DNA from: Actinomycetota bacterium | GTDB taxonomy: Bacteria > Actinomycetota > Actinomycetes > S36-B12 | Assembly: GCA_027729805.1 (NCBI GenBank) | Contig: JAQCEO010000017.1 | Location: 1 to 34,909, forward strand | Direction: 5' to 3' | Length of the DNA: 34,909 nt | Shown here: positions 1-9,984 of the stretch, in pieces | How positions within the stretch are numbered: the first letter of the stretch is position 1 | Layout: each line of letters opens with the position of its first letter | Program-made: the position numbers and the translations under genes | Notes under the pieces: generated by a model | What the model saw: only the letters and a program-made list of their open reading frames with translations | The model's database searches: none | What the model was told of the DNA's origin: nothing

Positions 1-1
1 A

Positions 2-100
2 CTGATTCAGTCCATCGCCATGGAAGAAGGCCTTCGGTTCGCCATCCGCGAGGGTGGGCGCACCGTCGGCGCCGGCCGCGTTATCAAGATTCTGAAGTAG
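2..100 (+). CDS. tuf: Elongation factor Tu, C-terminal end (partial)
   Basis: Only the last 32 codons are present; the gene begins before the window. The frame reads ...[16 protein letters not shown]... and ends [10 protein letters not shown]-stop, the characteristic end of domain 3 of EF-Tu, the GTPase that carries aminoacyl-tRNA to the ribosome. Position directly upstream of rpsJ is the usual str-to-S10 junction in Actinomycetota. The stop codon lies inside the first copy of an 18-bp tandem duplication (88-123), so the last codons of tuf are repeated just after the gene. Identity is nearly certain despite the short length. Confidence 0.95.
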   Translation: MIQSIAMEEGLRFAIREGGRTVGAGRVIKILK

Positions 101-123
101 TTGGGGATTCTGAAGTAGTTGGG
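88..123 (+). repeat. Perfect 18-bp tandem duplication over the tuf stop codon
   Basis: Bases 88-105 and 106-123 are identical copies of an 18-base unit (gattctgaagtagttggg). The first copy contains the last codons and stop of tuf; the second is in the untranslated region. A perfect, immediately adjacent copy suggests a recent slippage event. It leaves the EF-Tu protein unchanged because translation stops in copy one. Confidence 0.95.
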
Positions 124-124
124 A

Positions 125-148
125 GGGGGTGGCATAAATGCCACCCCC
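125..148 (+). terminator. GC-rich hairpin after tuf
   Basis: GGGGGTGGCA (125-134) pairs perfectly with TGCCACCCCC (139-148) around a TAAA loop, a 10-bp stem. No T-run follows. It sits 25 bases after the tuf stop and about 85 bases before rpsJ, so it probably ends or attenuates the tuf transcript; GC-rich stems lacking a U-tract are common at gene ends in Actinomycetota. Confidence 0.7.
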
Positions 149-233
149 ACTCGGCAAGCACTGCCTGCAAGACCAGAAACAACCGCGCGAACCTGAAGCA
201 GTCGGCACACTAGAAGTAAGGACACCAGCCACC

Positions 234-542
234 ATGGCGGGACAAAAGATCCGCATTCGGCTTAAGGCCTACGACCATGAGGTCATTGATTCTTCGGCGC
301 GCAAAATCGTCGAGACAGTGATCCGGACAGGCGCGAAAGTTGCCGGCCCGGTGCCGCTGCCAACGGAGAAGAATGTGTACTGCGTTATCCGTTCGCCGCA
401 CAAGTATAAGGACTCACGCGAGCACTTTGAAATGCGCACACACAAGCGCCTCATTGACATTCTCGACCCCACGCCGAAGACGGTTGATTCGCTTATGCGC
501 CTTGACCTCCCAGCTGGTGTCGATATCGAGATTAAGCTGTAA
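234..542 (+). CDS. rpsJ: 30S ribosomal protein S10
   Basis: 102 residues, the usual S10 length. S10 is part of the 30S head and, as NusE, of the transcription antitermination complex. The sequence begins [19 protein letters not shown] and contains the conserved [10 protein letters not shown] and [10 protein letters not shown] segments. The ATG at 234 is chosen because it matches the family start; the frame is open upstream to 138 but that part resembles nothing. An AAGGA ribosome-binding site lies at 218-222. It is the first gene of the S10-type cluster. No clear -35/-10 pair was found in 149-233, although a promoter is expected there. Confidence 0.97.
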   Translation: MAGQKIRIRLKAYDHEVIDSSARKIVETVIRTGAKVAGPVPLPTEKNVYCVIRSPHKYKDSREHFEMRTHKRLIDILDPTPKTVDSLMRLDLPAGVDIEIKL

Positions 543-555
543 GGACGCGAAGACA

Positions 556-1200
556 ATGAGTACCAATGTGAAGGGCGTGCTGGGCGAGAAGCTCGGCATG
601 ACCCAGGTATGGGACGACAACAACAAAGTCGTGCCTATAACTGTGGTCAAGGCCGGTCCCTGTGTAGTTACCCAGGTACGGACCCCAGACAAAGATGGTT
701 ATTCCGCCGTGCAGATTGCCTTCGGGGCTATTGATCCGCGCAAGGTCAATAAGCCAGATGCCGGGCAATTCGTCAAGGCGGGCGTAACTCCGCGCCGCCA
801 CTTGGTGGAGATTCGCACCGCCGATGCCACGGAGTACACCCTCGGACAAGAACTTGGCCCCGACACCTTTGAGGCGGGCCAACTAATTGACATCGTGGGC
901 ACCACCAAGGGCAAGGGTTTTGCCGGTGTGATGAAGCGTCACGGTTTCCACGGCTTGCGCGCCACCCACGGAGTTACCCGCAAGCACCGATCACCGGGAT
1001 CAATAGGTGGTTGCGCAACCCCGGGCCGCGTTTTCAAAGGGATGAAGATGGCCGGTCGGATGGGCGGCGAACGCCAGACCACCTTGAACTTGGTCGTCTA
1101 CGGCGTCGATGTCGAAAAAGGCTTGTTACTCATTAAGGGTGCCGTTCCCGGCCCCAAGGGTGGTTTGGTATTCGTGCGTACCGCTGTGAAGGAGGGCTGA
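556..1200 (+). CDS. rplC: 50S ribosomal protein L3
   Basis: 214 residues. L3 is an early 23S rRNA-binding protein whose long loop reaches the peptidyl transferase region. The start at 556 gives [20 protein letters not shown], the conserved N-terminus; the frame is open further upstream inside rpsJ but that part is not homologous. The loop with [14 protein letters not shown] (from residue 118) and [15 protein letters not shown] is intact. It lies 13 bases after rpsJ, with AAGGA at 541-545 as ribosome-binding site, and 2 bases before rplD. Confidence 0.97.
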   Translation: MSTNVKGVLGEKLGMTQVWDDNNKVVPITVVKAGPCVVTQVRTPDKDGYSAVQIAFGAIDPRKVNKPDAGQFVKAGVTPRRHLVEIRTADATEYTLGQELGPDTFEAGQLIDIVGTTKGKGFAGVMKRHGFHGLRATHGVTRKHRSPGSIGGCATPGRVFKGMKMAGRMGGERQTTLNLVVYGVDVEKGLLLIKGAVPGPKGGLVFVRTAVKEG

Positions 1201-1202
1201 TC

Positions 1203-1877
1203 GTGACTTCTGTAGACGTTCGCACTCCGGCCGGTAAGGCATCGGGCAAGGTCGAGCTCCCGGCTGAGATTTTCGATGTGCAGGTCAATATCCCGCTGAT
1301 CCACCAAGTGGTGGTGGCCCAGCAGGCCGCTGCGCGCCAAGGTACCCACGCGACCAAGACCCGCGCTGAAGTAAGTGGTGGTGGGCGTAAGCCGTACAAA
1401 CAAAAGGGCACCGGCCGGGCGCGCCAGGGTTCGATTCGGGCACCGCAGTACGTTGGTGGTGGCGTGGCCCATGGGCCGCAGCCGCGTGATTATTCGCAGC
1501 GCACCCCGAAGAAGATGAAGGTTGCCGCACTTCGCGGTGCTTTATCGGATCGGGCCCGCGAGGATCGCATCCACGTGGTTTCTGAACTCGTGACCGGCGA
1601 AGTCCCCTCGACCAAGAGCGCCGCCGCATCCCTGTCTGCCCTGGGCTTGGAAGGGCGCGTACTGGTTGTCCTCAGCCGCGCTGAGACGACTTCTTGGCTG
1701 AGCTTGCGCAATGTTGACAACGCGCATGTGGTTGCACCGGACCAACTCAACACGTATGACGTCATCGTTAGTGATCAGGTGCTTTTCACCAAGGCCGCCC
1801 TCGAGGCATTTCTCGCTGGGCCCCCTAAGGGCAAGGGCATCAAGTCGGTTGCGCGGCAGTCGGAGGTAGAAGCATGA
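1203..1877 (+). CDS. rplD: 50S ribosomal protein L4
   Basis: 224 residues from a GTG start. L4 binds 23S rRNA and its extended loop lines the peptide exit tunnel. That loop is recognisable as [19 protein letters not shown] followed by [11 protein letters not shown] at about residues 58-90. GTG at 1203 is preceded by GGAGGG at 1192-1197 inside the end of rplC. Its last four bases (ATGA) overlap the rplW start, implying translational coupling. In some bacteria L4 represses its own operon; nothing in this sequence shows that here. Confidence 0.97.
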   Translation: MTSVDVRTPAGKASGKVELPAEIFDVQVNIPLIHQVVVAQQAAARQGTHATKTRAEVSGGGRKPYKQKGTGRARQGSIRAPQYVGGGVAHGPQPRDYSQRTPKKMKVAALRGALSDRAREDRIHVVSELVTGEVPSTKSAAASLSALGLEGRVLVVLSRAETTSWLSLRNVDNAHVVAPDQLNTYDVIVSDQVLFTKAALEAFLAGPPKGKGIKSVARQSEVEA

Positions 1878-2173
1878 GAATCCAAGACCCCCGCGATATC
1901 TTGATTTCACCAGTTATCTCCGAGAAGAGCTACGGGCTCCTTGATGAGAACAAGTACACCTTCATCGTTTCTACCGATGCCAACAAGACGCAGATCAAGA
2001 TTGCGGTTGAGAAGGTTTTCGGGGTGAAGGTGATCAGCGTAAACACGCACAACCGTGAAGGTAAGCGGATTCGCACCCGCACTGGCTTCGGCCGCCGTGC
2101 AGCAACAAAACGAGCGATCGTTTCTGTTGCCGCCGGTGACCGCATCGACATCTTCGGAGGCCCGGTCTCCTGA
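1874..2173 (+). CDS. rplW: 50S ribosomal protein L23
   Basis: 99 residues. L23 sits at the tunnel exit and is the docking site for trigger factor and signal recognition particle. Family signatures are [16 protein letters not shown] near the N-terminus, [17 protein letters not shown], and the [20 protein letters not shown] loop. The ATG overlaps the rplD stop by 4 bases. Length and ends match the actinobacterial family. Confidence 0.97.
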   Translation: MRIQDPRDILISPVISEKSYGLLDENKYTFIVSTDANKTQIKIAVEKVFGVKVISVNTHNREGKRIRTRTGFGRRAATKRAIVSVAAGDRIDIFGGPVS

Positions 2174-2204
2174 CCGGGCAATCGACTAACGAGACGGAAG
2201 AGCT

Positions 2205-3041
2205 ATGGGAATCCGCAAGTACAAGCCGACCACACCGGGCCGTCGTGGCTCAAGCGTGGCCGACTTCGTCGAGATCACGCGGTCAGAACCGGAGAAGTCA
2301 TTAGTACGTCCGCTGCCTAAGAAGGGCGGCCGTAACAACTCCGGCAAGATCACCGCCCGCCATCAAGGTGGTGGCCATAAGCGTGCCTACCGAGTCATTG
2401 ATTTCAAGCGTGCGGACAAAGACGGTGTGCCCGCTCGCGTGGCGCATATTGAATACGATCCAAACCGCACCGCACGAATCGCGCTCTTGCACTTTGCTGA
2501 TGGCGAGAAGCGCTACATCATCGCGCCGAATAAGCTTAAGCAGGGGGATCCCGTGGAGACCGGCCCAAGTGCCGATATCAAGCCCGGTAACAACTTGCCA
2601 TTACGCAATATCCCGGTTGGTTCGGTTATCCATGCCGTAGAGCTCCGGCCAGGTGGCGGAGCCAAGATTGCCCGTTCTGCTGGTTCAAGTGTCCAACTTG
2701 TTGCCAAGGACGGTCCGTATGCGCAGTTGCGTATGCCATCGGGTGAAATCCGCAACGTTGATCTGCGAGCACGTGCGACGATCGGCGAGGTTAGTAACGC
2801 CGAGCAATCCAATATCAACTGGGGCAAGGCTGGCCGAATGCGTTGGAAGGGCAAACGCCCAACGGTCCGCGGTGTCGCCATGAACCCGGTTGACCATCCA
2901 CATGGTGGTGGTGAGGGTAAGACTTCTGGTGGCCGTCATCCGGTCAACCCAAATGGCAAGCCAGAAGGTCGTACTCGCAGGGCCAACAAGGCCAGCGACA
3001 TGTTCATCGTCCGACGCCGCAAGACCGGCAAGAAGCGATAA
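2205..3041 (+). CDS. rplB: 50S ribosomal protein L2
   Basis: 278 residues, typical. L2 is needed for subunit joining and peptidyl transfer. The sequence begins [20 protein letters not shown], has the [20 protein letters not shown] block, and near the C-terminus [20 protein letters not shown] with the conserved histidines at about 231 and 233. The basic tail ends RRRKTGKKR. It lies 31 bases after rplW with a purine-rich GGAAGAG ribosome-binding site at 2196-2202. Confidence 0.97.
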   Translation: MGIRKYKPTTPGRRGSSVADFVEITRSEPEKSLVRPLPKKGGRNNSGKITARHQGGGHKRAYRVIDFKRADKDGVPARVAHIEYDPNRTARIALLHFADGEKRYIIAPNKLKQGDPVETGPSADIKPGNNLPLRNIPVGSVIHAVELRPGGGAKIARSAGSSVQLVAKDGPYAQLRMPSGEIRNVDLRARATIGEVSNAEQSNINWGKAGRMRWKGKRPTVRGVAMNPVDHPHGGGEGKTSGGRHPVNPNGKPEGRTRRANKASDMFIVRRRKTGKKR

Positions 3042-3053
3042 GGGAAGCGAAAT

Positions 3054-3335
3054 ATGCCACGCAGTCTGAAGAAGGGTCCATTCGTGGACACCCATCTACT
3101 CAAAAAGGTGGAGGTCCAAAATGCGGCCGGGTCAAAGAGTGTGATCAAGACTTGGTCACGTCGTTCCATGATCATTCCGATCATGTTGGGCCACACGATC
3201 GCAGTCCATGACGGGCGCAAGCATGTACCGGTTTTTGTCTCGGAGAACATGGTTGGGCACAAGCTCGGCGAGTTCGCCCCGACCCGGACTTTCAAAGGCC
3301 ATATCAAGGACGACCGTAAGGCCAAGAAGCGCTAG
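3054..3335 (+). CDS. rpsS: 30S ribosomal protein S19
   Basis: 93 residues, the family length. S19 forms a complex with S13 in the 30S head near the A and P sites. Signatures are [16 protein letters not shown] at the start and [20 protein letters not shown] in the middle, then [16 protein letters not shown]. It follows rplB by 12 bases. A longer 55-base gap follows before rplV. Confidence 0.97.
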   Translation: MPRSLKKGPFVDTHLLKKVEVQNAAGSKSVIKTWSRRSMIIPIMLGHTIAVHDGRKHVPVFVSENMVGHKLGEFAPTRTFKGHIKDDRKAKKR

Positions 3336-3390
3336 TAAAAAAGTTTCATAACCGACCACAGACCGAGCGACGAGAAGCAAGGGGATAGCG

Positions 3391-3966
<576 letters not shown>

Positions 3967-3973
3967 CCCGACC

Positions 3974-4795
3974 GTGGGCCAGAAAGTAAACCCGCACGGC
4001 TTCCGCCTGGGGATCACCACCGATTTCACGTCGCGATGGTTCGCTGACTCCGCAAAGACCGGTCAGCGCTACCGCGATTACGTTGATGAGGATGTGAAAA
4101 TCCGCAAGTTGCTCGCGAGCGGCATGGAGCGAGCAGGTATCTCCAAAGTGGAGATCGAGCGCACCCGTGAGCGGGTTCGTGTCGATATTCACACCGCGCG
4201 TCCGGGGATCGTCATCGGCCGTCGTGGTGCCGAGGCCGACCGGATTCGCGTCGATCTCGAAACCTTGACCGGCAAGCAGGTGCAGTTGAATATTCTTGAG
4301 GTGAAGAACCCCGAGATTGATTCGCAGTTGGTTGCACAAGGTATTGCCGAGCAGCTCTCCAGCCGCGTTTCCTTCCGTCGCGCAATGCGCAAGGGCATGC
4401 AGAGCACGATGAAAAGTGGCGCTAAGGGTATCCGGGTTCAGGTCTCCGGCCGCCTTGGTGGCGCTGAAATGTCGCGCACTGAGTTCTACCGCGAAGGCCG
4501 GGTGCCATTGCACACGTTGCGCGCTGATATTGACTACGGCTTCTATGAGGCCCGGACCACTTTCGGCCGAATCGGTGTGAAGGTTTGGATCTACAAGGGC
4601 AATGCTCCAAGTACCCGCGCGGAGCGCGAGGCAGCGGCAGCAACAGCCCGCTTGGGCCAGCGGGCCGCAGCACCAGCCCGCCCACGTGGTCCGCGCTCGT
4701 CAGATGAGTCGGTCGAGGCTGCGGTTGTTGAGGCTGCGGTTGTCGAGGCTGCGGTTGTCGAGGCTGCGGTTGGCACCGAAGTGCAGGAGGGCTAA
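3974..4795 (+). CDS. rpsC: 30S ribosomal protein S3 with a repetitive C-terminal tail
   Basis: 273 residues from a GTG start; the S3 core is about 210-230. S3 lies at the mRNA entry channel. The start [15 protein letters not shown] is canonical. The KH domain carries [17 protein letters not shown] at about 76-92, and the C-terminal domain includes [20 protein letters not shown]. After about residue 215 the protein becomes alanine-, arginine- and then glutamate-rich, with four exact VEAAV units at residues 247-266. The ribosome-binding site lies in the rplV stop region (AAGGGATGA). Confidence 0.96.
   Translation: MGQKVNPHGFRLGITTDFTSRWFADSAKTGQRYRDYVDEDVKIRKLLASGMERAGISKVEIERTRERVRVDIHTARPGIVIGRRGAEADRIRVDLETLTGKQVQLNILEVKNPEIDSQLVAQGIAEQLSSRVSFRRAMRKGMQSTMKSGAKGIRVQVSGRLGGAEMSRTEFYREGRVPLHTLRADIDYGFYEARTTFGRIGVKVWIYKGNAPSTRAEREAAAATARLGQRAAAPARPRGPRSSDESVEAAVVEAAVVEAAVVEAAVGTEVQEG
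4712..4771 (+). repeat. 15-bp tandem repeat in rpsC (VEAAV units)
   Basis: Four adjacent 15-base units (gtcgaggctgcggtt) run 4712-4726, 4727-4741, 4742-4756 and 4757-4771. Only the second differs, by one base (gttgag for gtcgag), which is synonymous. Each encodes V-E-A-A-V in frame. This is the second 15-bp in-frame repeat in neighbouring ribosomal genes but is unrelated in sequence to the rplV repeat. Confidence 0.95.
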
Positions 4796-4797
4796 CC

Positions 4798-5220
4798 ATG
4801 CTGATACCGCGTCGAGTCAAGCATCGCAAGCAGCACCACCCAACGCGCCGCGGCGCGGCATCAGGTGGCACCGCTGTGACCTTTGGGACTTTTGGGTTAC
4901 AGGCCCTAGAGCCCGCATACGTCACGAACCGGCAAATCGAGTCGGCTCGTATCGCCATCACCCGGCACATCCGTCGTGGCGGCAAGGTGTGGATCAACAT
5001 CTACCCAGATCGCCCGCTTACCAAGAAGCCGGCCGAAACCCGCATGGGTTCTGGCAAGGGTTCGCCGGAGTGGTGGATCGCGAACGTCAAGCCAGGTCGG
5101 GTGATGTTCGAACTTTCATACCCAGACGAGAAGATTGCGCAGGAAGCACTTACCCGTGCCATGCACAAACTTCCGATGAAGTGCCGAATTGTCCGGCGCG
5201 ATGAAGCAGGTGAGGACTAA
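4798..5220 (+). CDS. rplP: 50S ribosomal protein L16
   Basis: 140 residues. L16 helps shape the A-site tRNA channel of the large subunit. The start [19 protein letters not shown] and the blocks [20 protein letters not shown] and [19 protein letters not shown] are conserved. It begins 2 bases after rpsC, with AGGAGG at 4785-4790 as ribosome-binding site, and its stop is immediately followed by the rpmC ATG. Confidence 0.97.
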   Translation: MLIPRRVKHRKQHHPTRRGAASGGTAVTFGTFGLQALEPAYVTNRQIESARIAITRHIRRGGKVWINIYPDRPLTKKPAETRMGSGKGSPEWWIANVKPGRVMFELSYPDEKIAQEALTRAMHKLPMKCRIVRRDEAGED

Positions 5221-5451
5221 ATGGCGGCTGGTACCCAAGTTGGTGAGCTTCGCAACCTCGATAGCACTGAATTGACGGCCAAACTCCTGGAGTCCAAGGA
5301 AGAGTTGTTCAACTTGCGCTTCCAAGGTGCGACCGGGCAATTGGAGAACCACGGACGCCTCCGCGCCGTGCGCAAGGATATTGCGCGGATCTACACGATC
5401 TTGCGTGAGCGTGAGTTGGGCATTACGCCCATTGAGGGTGGTGCCGCATGA
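5221..5451 (+). CDS. rpmC: 50S ribosomal protein L29
   Basis: 76 residues, a two-helix coiled protein at the tunnel exit beside L23. Signatures are [20 protein letters not shown], then [20 protein letters not shown] and [15 protein letters not shown]. It begins at the base after the rplP stop and ends in a 4-base ATGA overlap with rpsQ. A short hydrophobic-acidic end ([10 protein letters not shown]) follows the core. Confidence 0.96.
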   Translation: MAAGTQVGELRNLDSTELTAKLLESKEELFNLRFQGATGQLENHGRLRAVRKDIARIYTILRERELGITPIEGGAA

Positions 5452-5732
5452 GTGCGAACGAAGTTAGTAGTGATGCAGAAAAACGCGGTAATCGCAAGAC
5501 CCGTGAGGGACTGGTAGTTAGCGACAAGATGGACAAGACGGTGGTGGTTGCGGTCGAAAACCGCTTCAAGCACCCCCTTTATGGCAAGGTCGTCCGTCGG
5601 ACGAGCAAGTTAAAGGCGCACGACGAGGCCAACGCAGCCGGGATCGGTGACCGTGTTCTCGTCATGGAGACCCGCCCGGTATCAGCGACAAAGCGCTGGC
5701 GACTGGTGGAGATCCTCGAGAAAGCCAAGTAA
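5448..5732 (+). CDS. rpsQ: 30S ribosomal protein S17
   Basis: 94 residues. S17 is a primary 16S rRNA-binding OB-fold protein. The core begins around residue 17 ([21 protein letters not shown]) and contains [19 protein letters not shown] and [20 protein letters not shown]. The first 15 or so residues ([15 protein letters not shown]) are a charged N-terminal extension. Overlaps rpmC by 4 bases; last gene of the S10-type block before rplN. Confidence 0.96.
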   Translation: MSANEVSSDAEKRGNRKTREGLVVSDKMDKTVVVAVENRFKHPLYGKVVRRTSKLKAHDEANAAGIGDRVLVMETRPVSATKRWRLVEILEKAK

Positions 5733-5790
5733 TCCAGCACAAAGTTCCGCCAGGCTCGGAAGCGAACCGGCATACGATCAGGAGAATGAA

Positions 5791-6159
5791 GTGATTCAGC
5801 AAGAGTCGCGGCTAAGAGTCGCCGATAACACGGGCGCGAAGGAACTCCTTTGCATTCGGGTGCTCGGTGGGTCCGGTCGACGCTACGCCGGTATTGGCGA
5901 CGTTATCGTCGCGACGGTGAAAGACGCTATTCCCGGTGGCGGGGTCAAGAAGGGCGAGGTGGTGAAGGCTGTCATCGTGCGTACCCGCAAGCAGCACCGT
6001 CGCCCCGATGGTTCCTATATCCGCTTTGATGAAAACGCAGCGGTCATCCTCAAAAGTGATGGTGAGCCGCGCGGGACTCGAATCTTTGGTCCAGTTGGTC
6101 GTGAGTTGCGCGAGAAGAAGTTCATGAAGATCATCTCGTTGGCCCCGGAGGTGCTGTAG
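5791..6159 (+). CDS. rplN: 50S ribosomal protein L14
   Basis: 122 residues from GTG at 5791, exactly the family length. L14 lies at the subunit interface. The sequence starts [20 protein letters not shown] and continues with [20 protein letters not shown]. The frame stays open upstream into rpsQ, but the family start and the AGGAG ribosome-binding site at 5780-5784 decide for the GTG. First gene of the spc-type block, 58 bases after rpsQ. Confidence 0.96.
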   Translation: MIQQESRLRVADNTGAKELLCIRVLGGSGRRYAGIGDVIVATVKDAIPGGGVKKGEVVKAVIVRTRKQHRRPDGSYIRFDENAAVILKSDGEPRGTRIFGPVGRELREKKFMKIISLAPEVL

Positions 6160-6161
6160 TC

Positions 6162-6524
6162 ATGCCAGATCTGCGAATTCGCAAAGGCGACCTAGTTCAG
6201 GTCATCTCGGGTAAAGACCGAGGGGTCAAGGGCAAGGTCATTGAGGTCATCCCCCATGCAGATCGCATAATTGTTGAGGGCGTGAACCGCATCAAGAAGC
6301 ACACCAAGGTCGGGCAGAACGCTCGCGGCGCCAAGACCGGCGGCATCATCACAACCGAAGCCCCGATCCATGTGTCCAATGTGATGATCATTGATCCGGA
6401 GGATGGCCGCGCATCTCGCATCGGTTACCGCCGCGAGACGGTCGAGAAACGCCGCCCGGACGGCTCAACCTATGAAGCAGAGCGCAGCGTGCGCATCTCA
6501 CGTCGCACAGGTAAGGACATCTGA
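6162..6524 (+). CDS. rplX: 50S ribosomal protein L24
   Basis: 120 residues. L24 initiates 50S assembly. An N-terminal KOW motif is visible ([20 protein letters not shown], residues 7-26), followed by [12 protein letters not shown] and the [17 protein letters not shown] block. It starts 2 bases after rplN, using GGAGGTG at 6147-6153 as ribosome-binding site, and its TGA shares one base with the rplE ATG. Confidence 0.97.
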   Translation: MPDLRIRKGDLVQVISGKDRGVKGKVIEVIPHADRIIVEGVNRIKKHTKVGQNARGAKTGGIITTEAPIHVSNVMIIDPEDGRASRIGYRRETVEKRRPDGSTYEAERSVRISRRTGKDI

Positions 6525-7087
6525 TGACTTCGCCAACAACCATGGCTCCGCGTCTAAAGGCACGTTACCGCGAGGAGATAGTGCCCGCGCTGAAGATAGA
6601 ATTCGCATTCCGAAACATCATGCAGGTGCCAACTGTCACCAAGGTGGTAGTCAATATGGGTGTGGGTGAAGCCGCCCGCGACTCCAAGTTGATTGAGGGC
6701 GCGATTCGTGACCTCACCGAGATCACCGGACAAAGACCGCAGGTCACCAAGGCGCGTAAATCGATCGCCCAATTTAAATTACGTGAGGGTCAGCCCATCG
6801 GTGCCCACGTGACTTTGCGCGGTGATCGCATGTGGGAATTCCTTGACCGGTTGCTTTCGGTCGCGCTGCCACGTATTCGTGACTTCCGTGGGCTCTCGCC
6901 CAAGCAGTTCGATGGTAGGGGCAACTACACCTTTGGTCTCAATGAGCAGTCGATGTTCCATGAGATTGATCAGGATAAAATCGATCGCGTCCGTGGTATG
7001 GACATTACGGTTGTTACGACCGCTCAAAATGATGCTGAAGGCCGAGCTTTGCTTCGCCTTCTCGGATTCCCCTTCAAGGAGGCCTGA
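6524..7087 (+). CDS. rplE: 50S ribosomal protein L5
   Basis: 187 residues. L5 binds 5S rRNA and contacts P-site tRNA and S13. Recognisable blocks are [54 protein letters not shown] and [18 protein letters not shown]. The ATG overlaps the rplX stop (TGATG), suggesting reinitiation. A second ATG at 6542 (MAPRLKAR) could be an alternative start; the first gives the tighter coupling. Confidence 0.97.
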   Translation: MTSPTTMAPRLKARYREEIVPALKIEFAFRNIMQVPTVTKVVVNMGVGEAARDSKLIEGAIRDLTEITGQRPQVTKARKSIAQFKLREGQPIGAHVTLRGDRMWEFLDRLLSVALPRIRDFRGLSPKQFDGRGNYTFGLNEQSMFHEIDQDKIDRVRGMDITVVTTAQNDAEGRALLRLLGFPFKEA

Positions 7088-7092
7088 TCCAT

Positions 7093-7278
7093 ATGGCAAA
7101 GAAAGCACTTATCGAAAAGCAGCAGAAGAAGCCTAAGTTCAAGGTGCGGGGTTATACCCGTTGCAACAAGTGTGGACGCCCACACGCGGTCTACCGCAAG
7201 TTCGGCCTGTGCCGGATTTGCGTGCGTCAAATGGCACATGCCGGCGAATTGCCGGGTGTGACTAAAAGCTCCTGGTAA
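7093..7278 (+). CDS. rpsN: 30S ribosomal protein S14, zinc-binding type
   Basis: 61 residues, the short type Z. Four cysteines, C24-x2-C27 and C40-x2-C43, form the zinc site that marks the zinc-containing paralogue (rpsZ). Signatures are [20 protein letters not shown] and LPGVTKSSW. It lies 5 bases after rplE with AAGGAGG at 7077-7083 as ribosome-binding site. Some Actinomycetota also carry a long zinc-free paralogue made under zinc starvation; none is in this window. Confidence 0.97.
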   Translation: MAKKALIEKQQKKPKFKVRGYTRCNKCGRPHAVYRKFGLCRICVRQMAHAGELPGVTKSSW

Positions 7279-7294
7279 TCAACGACGTCGCAGG

Positions 7295-7309
7295 TCCGGG
7301 TCTCCCGGA
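7295..7309 (+). promoter_or_regulatory. Small hairpin between rpsN and rpsH
   Basis: TCCGGG (7295-7300) pairs perfectly with CCCGGA (7304-7309) around a TCT loop. It occupies the 58-base gap before rpsH, the gene for S8, which in Escherichia coli represses the spc operon by binding mRNA. A regulatory role here is only a guess; it could equally be a processing or pausing element. Confidence 0.35.
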
Positions 7310-7336
7310 AACCACTACGAGGAAGGCCGACTGGCC

Positions 7337-7735
7337 ATGACAATGACTGACCCGATAGCCGACATGCTTGCGCGCCTGCGCAATGCAAACTCGGCGTATC
7401 ACGATTCGGTGACGATGCCGCACTCCAAGATGAAGGAAAGTATCGCCGAGATCCTCAAGCGCGAGGGTTACATCGGTGGTTGGACCATCTCGGATGCGGT
7501 TGTTGGCAAGACACTTACACTGGAATTGAAGTACGGCCCAACGCGCGAGCGATCAATTGCCGGGCTGCGCCGGGTATCAAAGCCGGGCCTTCGGGTCTAC
7601 GCGAAGAGCACCGGCATCCCGCGCGTACTAGGCGGCCTCGGTGTCGCAATTTTATCCACCTCTTCCGGGCTGCTGACCGATCGTCAAGCCCATTCGAAAG
7701 GCGTAGGTGGGGAAGTCCTCGCCTACGTCTGGTAA
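7337..7735 (+). CDS. rpsH: 30S ribosomal protein S8
   Basis: 132 residues. S8 is a primary 16S rRNA binder that organises the 30S platform. The start [20 protein letters not shown] is canonical, and the C-terminal domain contains [20 protein letters not shown] and [20 protein letters not shown], ending GGEVLAYVW. The ATG at 7337 is chosen over the one 6 bases later because the family starts MTMTDP. It follows a 58-base gap containing a small hairpin. Confidence 0.97.
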   Translation: MTMTDPIADMLARLRNANSAYHDSVTMPHSKMKESIAEILKREGYIGGWTISDAVVGKTLTLELKYGPTRERSIAGLRRVSKPGLRVYAKSTGIPRVLGGLGVAILSTSSGLLTDRQAHSKGVGGEVLAYVW

Positions 7736-7753
7736 CCGGGAAGGAGCGCGCAA

Positions 7754-8296
7754 ATGTCACGTATCGGACGCATGCCGATCCCGGTTCCTTCCGGGGTCAA
7801 TGCCCAAATTGCCGGCAATGACATCACCGTTACCGGCCCTAAGGGCACGTTGTCGCTGACGGTTGCCGATCCGATCGTTGTGGAGAAGCAAGACGATGGC
7901 ACGTTGCTAGTCACTCGTCCAGATGACGAGCGCGCATCGCGGTCACTTCATGGCCTAACTCGCACCCTGGTCGCCAACATGGTTACCGGTGTCACTAACG
8001 GGTATGAAAAGACGCTGGAGATTGTTGGCACGGGTTACCGTGTTGCAGCCAAAGGCACCGACCTGGAGTTTGCCCTGGGGTTCAGCCATCCCGTGGTGGT
8101 CACGGCACCGAAGGGTATCGCCTTCCGGGTCGAGAGCCCGGTGAAGTTCACGGTGGTTGGTATCGATAAGCAGCAAGTCGGCGAAGTAGCGGCCAATATT
8201 CGCAAGTTGCGCAAGCCGGAGCCATATAAGGGCAAGGGCGTGCGCTATGAGAACGAGGTCGTCCGCCGCAAGGCCGGAAAGGCGGGCAAGAAGTGA
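7754..8296 (+). CDS. rplF: 50S ribosomal protein L6
   Basis: 180 residues. L6 has two similar alpha/beta domains and lies near the GTPase-associated centre. The start [20 protein letters not shown] and the C-terminal block [20 protein letters not shown] are typical; it ends [10 protein letters not shown]. The ribosome-binding site GGAAGGAG lies at 7739-7746. Its TGA overlaps the GTG of rplR (GTGA). Confidence 0.97.
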   Translation: MSRIGRMPIPVPSGVNAQIAGNDITVTGPKGTLSLTVADPIVVEKQDDGTLLVTRPDDERASRSLHGLTRTLVANMVTGVTNGYEKTLEIVGTGYRVAAKGTDLEFALGFSHPVVVTAPKGIAFRVESPVKFTVVGIDKQQVGEVAANIRKLRKPEPYKGKGVRYENEVVRRKAGKAGKK

Positions 8297-8679
8297 GTAG
8301 CTTCGGAGTTAAGTTGGGCGGGTCGGGCAACAGGGTTGCCATTGGCCGCAAGCGTCGTCACATTCGTGTTCGCAAAAAGGTTTCCGGTACCCCGGAGCGT
8401 CCGCGTTTGGTCGTTAGTCGGTCTGCTCGCCACATGGTGGCGCAGGTTGTCGATGACACGCAGGGCCGCACCTTGGCCTCAGCTTCGTCGATGGAAGTTG
8501 ATCTGCGCGCAGCGAGCGAGGATAAGTCTGCGAAAGCGCGCAAGGTCGGCCAACTAATCGCAGCACGCGCGAAGCAGGCCGGCGTTGAGACCGTGGTTTT
8601 TGATCGCGGTGGCAACAAGTACCACGGTCGCGTGGCAGCTCTCGCGGAGGGCGCCCGCGAGGGTGGCCTGGATTTCTAG
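8293..8679 (+). CDS. rplR: 50S ribosomal protein L18
   Basis: 128 residues from a GTG start that overlaps the rplF stop by 4 bases. L18 binds 5S rRNA. Conserved parts are [37 protein letters not shown], and the C-terminal [21 protein letters not shown] ending GGLDF. The first 15 or so residues are glycine/serine-rich, as in actinobacterial homologues. Confidence 0.97.
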   Translation: MSSFGVKLGGSGNRVAIGRKRRHIRVRKKVSGTPERPRLVVSRSARHMVAQVVDDTQGRTLASASSMEVDLRAASEDKSAKARKVGQLIAARAKQAGVETVVFDRGGNKYHGRVAALAEGAREGGLDF

Positions 8680-8729
8680 GCTGATAAGGAAATAGGGCGG
8701 ATCAAGGAATAGGTAGGAGAGGGAACCCC

Positions 8730-9347
8730 ATGGCAGCAACATCGCGTCGCGGAAGCGGCGCCGGCATAGGTACCGGCACCGGTGGGTCCGGTGACCGCAA
8801 GGACCGCAAGGAGCGTGCTCCCCGCGAGGAGAAGTCCGCTTTCATCGAGCGTGTTGTTGCGATCAACCGGGTCTCAAAGGTCGTAAAGGGCGGGCGCCGT
8901 TTTAGCTTTACGGCTCTAGTGGTCGTCGGCGATGGCGATGGCAGCGTTGGTGTTGGCTACGGCAAGGCCAAGGAAGTCCCGGCCGCGATTGCTAAAGGCG
9001 TTGAAGAAGCCAAGAAGCACTTCTTCAAGGTGCCTCGGATCCAAGGCACGATTCCACACCCGATCACCGGCGAAGCTGCTGCAGGTGTGGTGATGCTGCG
9101 GCCGGCCGCACCCGGTACGGGCGTTATAGCTGGCGGACCAGTTCGTGCAGTGTTGGAGTGTGCTGGCATTCACGATGTGCTTAGCAAGTCCATGGGTTCA
9201 GACAATGCGATCAACATCGTGCACGCGACTGTTGCTGCCTTGAAGTTGCTCGAATCACCGGAGGCTGTCGCGGCTCGTCGCGGCTTACCACTTGAAGCTG
9301 TTGCTCCCGCCGCATTGCTGCGGGCCCGCGCCGGGGTTGGTGCCTGA
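8730..9347 (+). CDS. rpsE: 30S ribosomal protein S5
   Basis: 205 residues. S5 contributes to decoding accuracy and lines the mRNA entry. A glycine-rich, charged N-terminal extension (residues 1 to about 38) precedes the double-stranded-RNA-binding domain: [20 protein letters not shown], then [18 protein letters not shown]. The C-terminal domain has [20 protein letters not shown] and [15 protein letters not shown]. Ribosome-binding site is AGGAGAGGG at 8714-8722. Its TGA shares a base with the rpmD ATG. Confidence 0.97.
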   Translation: MAATSRRGSGAGIGTGTGGSGDRKDRKERAPREEKSAFIERVVAINRVSKVVKGGRRFSFTALVVVGDGDGSVGVGYGKAKEVPAAIAKGVEEAKKHFFKVPRIQGTIPHPITGEAAAGVVMLRPAAPGTGVIAGGPVRAVLECAGIHDVLSKSMGSDNAINIVHATVAALKLLESPEAVAARRGLPLEAVAPAALLRARAGVGA

Positions 9348-9529
9348 TGGCTCAACTAAAGGTAACCCAGAAGAAGTCCGAAATCGGTGGCACTTCCAAC
9401 CAGCGCAATACCTTGCGCTCACTTGGACTAAAGCGCATCGGTGACACCGTAGTAAAGGAAGACCGCCCGGAAATCCGCGGAATGGTCAACATGGTGTCGC
9501 ACTTGGTTGTTGTCGAGGAGGTTAAGTAG
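9347..9529 (+). CDS. rpmD: 50S ribosomal protein L30
   Basis: 60 residues, the normal bacterial length. Conserved pieces are [36 protein letters not shown] and [18 protein letters not shown]. The start overlaps the rpsE stop by one base and rplO follows after 2 bases, so the three are probably translated as a coupled unit. Confidence 0.97.
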   Translation: MAQLKVTQKKSEIGGTSNQRNTLRSLGLKRIGDTVVKEDRPEIRGMVNMVSHLVVVEEVK

Positions 9530-9531
9530 CG

Positions 9532-9972
9532 ATGGCACTCAAGGTCCATCACCTGCGTCCGGCTCCGGGCGCAAAGACGGCAAAGACTCGTAAGGGTCGC
9601 GGCGAGGCGTCAAAAGGCAAGACTGCGGGTCGAGGTACTAAAGGTACCAAAGCGCGCTATCAGGTACCGGCACGTTTTGAGGGCGGCCAGATGCCCTTGC
9701 ACATGCGCCTGCCGAAGTTGAAGGGATTCACAAATCCCAACAAAGTCGAGTTCCAGGTCGTCAATGTGGCCACGATCGACAAACTATTCCCGAAGGGTGG
9801 CGAGATCACCATCGCCGACCTAGTAGCCAAGGGTTCCGTGCGCAAGGGCCAAAAAGTCAAGGTTCTCGGGCAAGGTGAGATTACGGTGGCGGTAAAGGTC
9901 AGTGCCGATGCCTTCTCCGATAGCGCCCGTGCCAAGATCGTGGCCGCAGGCGGTTCCGCAACCGAAATCTAA
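9532..9972 (+). CDS. rplO: 50S ribosomal protein L15
   Basis: 146 residues. L15 is an rRNA-binding protein with a long, basic, glycine-rich N-terminus. Visible blocks are [57 protein letters not shown] and a C-terminal [20 protein letters not shown]. The ribosome-binding site GAGGAGG at 9515-9521 lies inside the end of rpmD. secY follows after 12 bases. Confidence 0.97.
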   Translation: MALKVHHLRPAPGAKTAKTRKGRGEASKGKTAGRGTKGTKARYQVPARFEGGQMPLHMRLPKLKGFTNPNKVEFQVVNVATIDKLFPKGGEITIADLVAKGSVRKGQKVKVLGQGEITVAVKVSADAFSDSARAKIVAAGGSATEI

Positions 9973-9984
9973 GCAGGAGGCACA

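Noticed and set aside
224-240. GCCACCATGG at the rpsJ start, identical to the eukaryotic Kozak consensus
   Set aside because: The surrounding genes are plainly bacterial, with an AAGGA ribosome-binding site; the match is coincidental.
4602-5204. 200-codon frame overlapping rpsC and rplP on the + strand
   Set aside because: It is out of frame with two well-conserved ribosomal genes and is arginine-rich only because of their codon bias.
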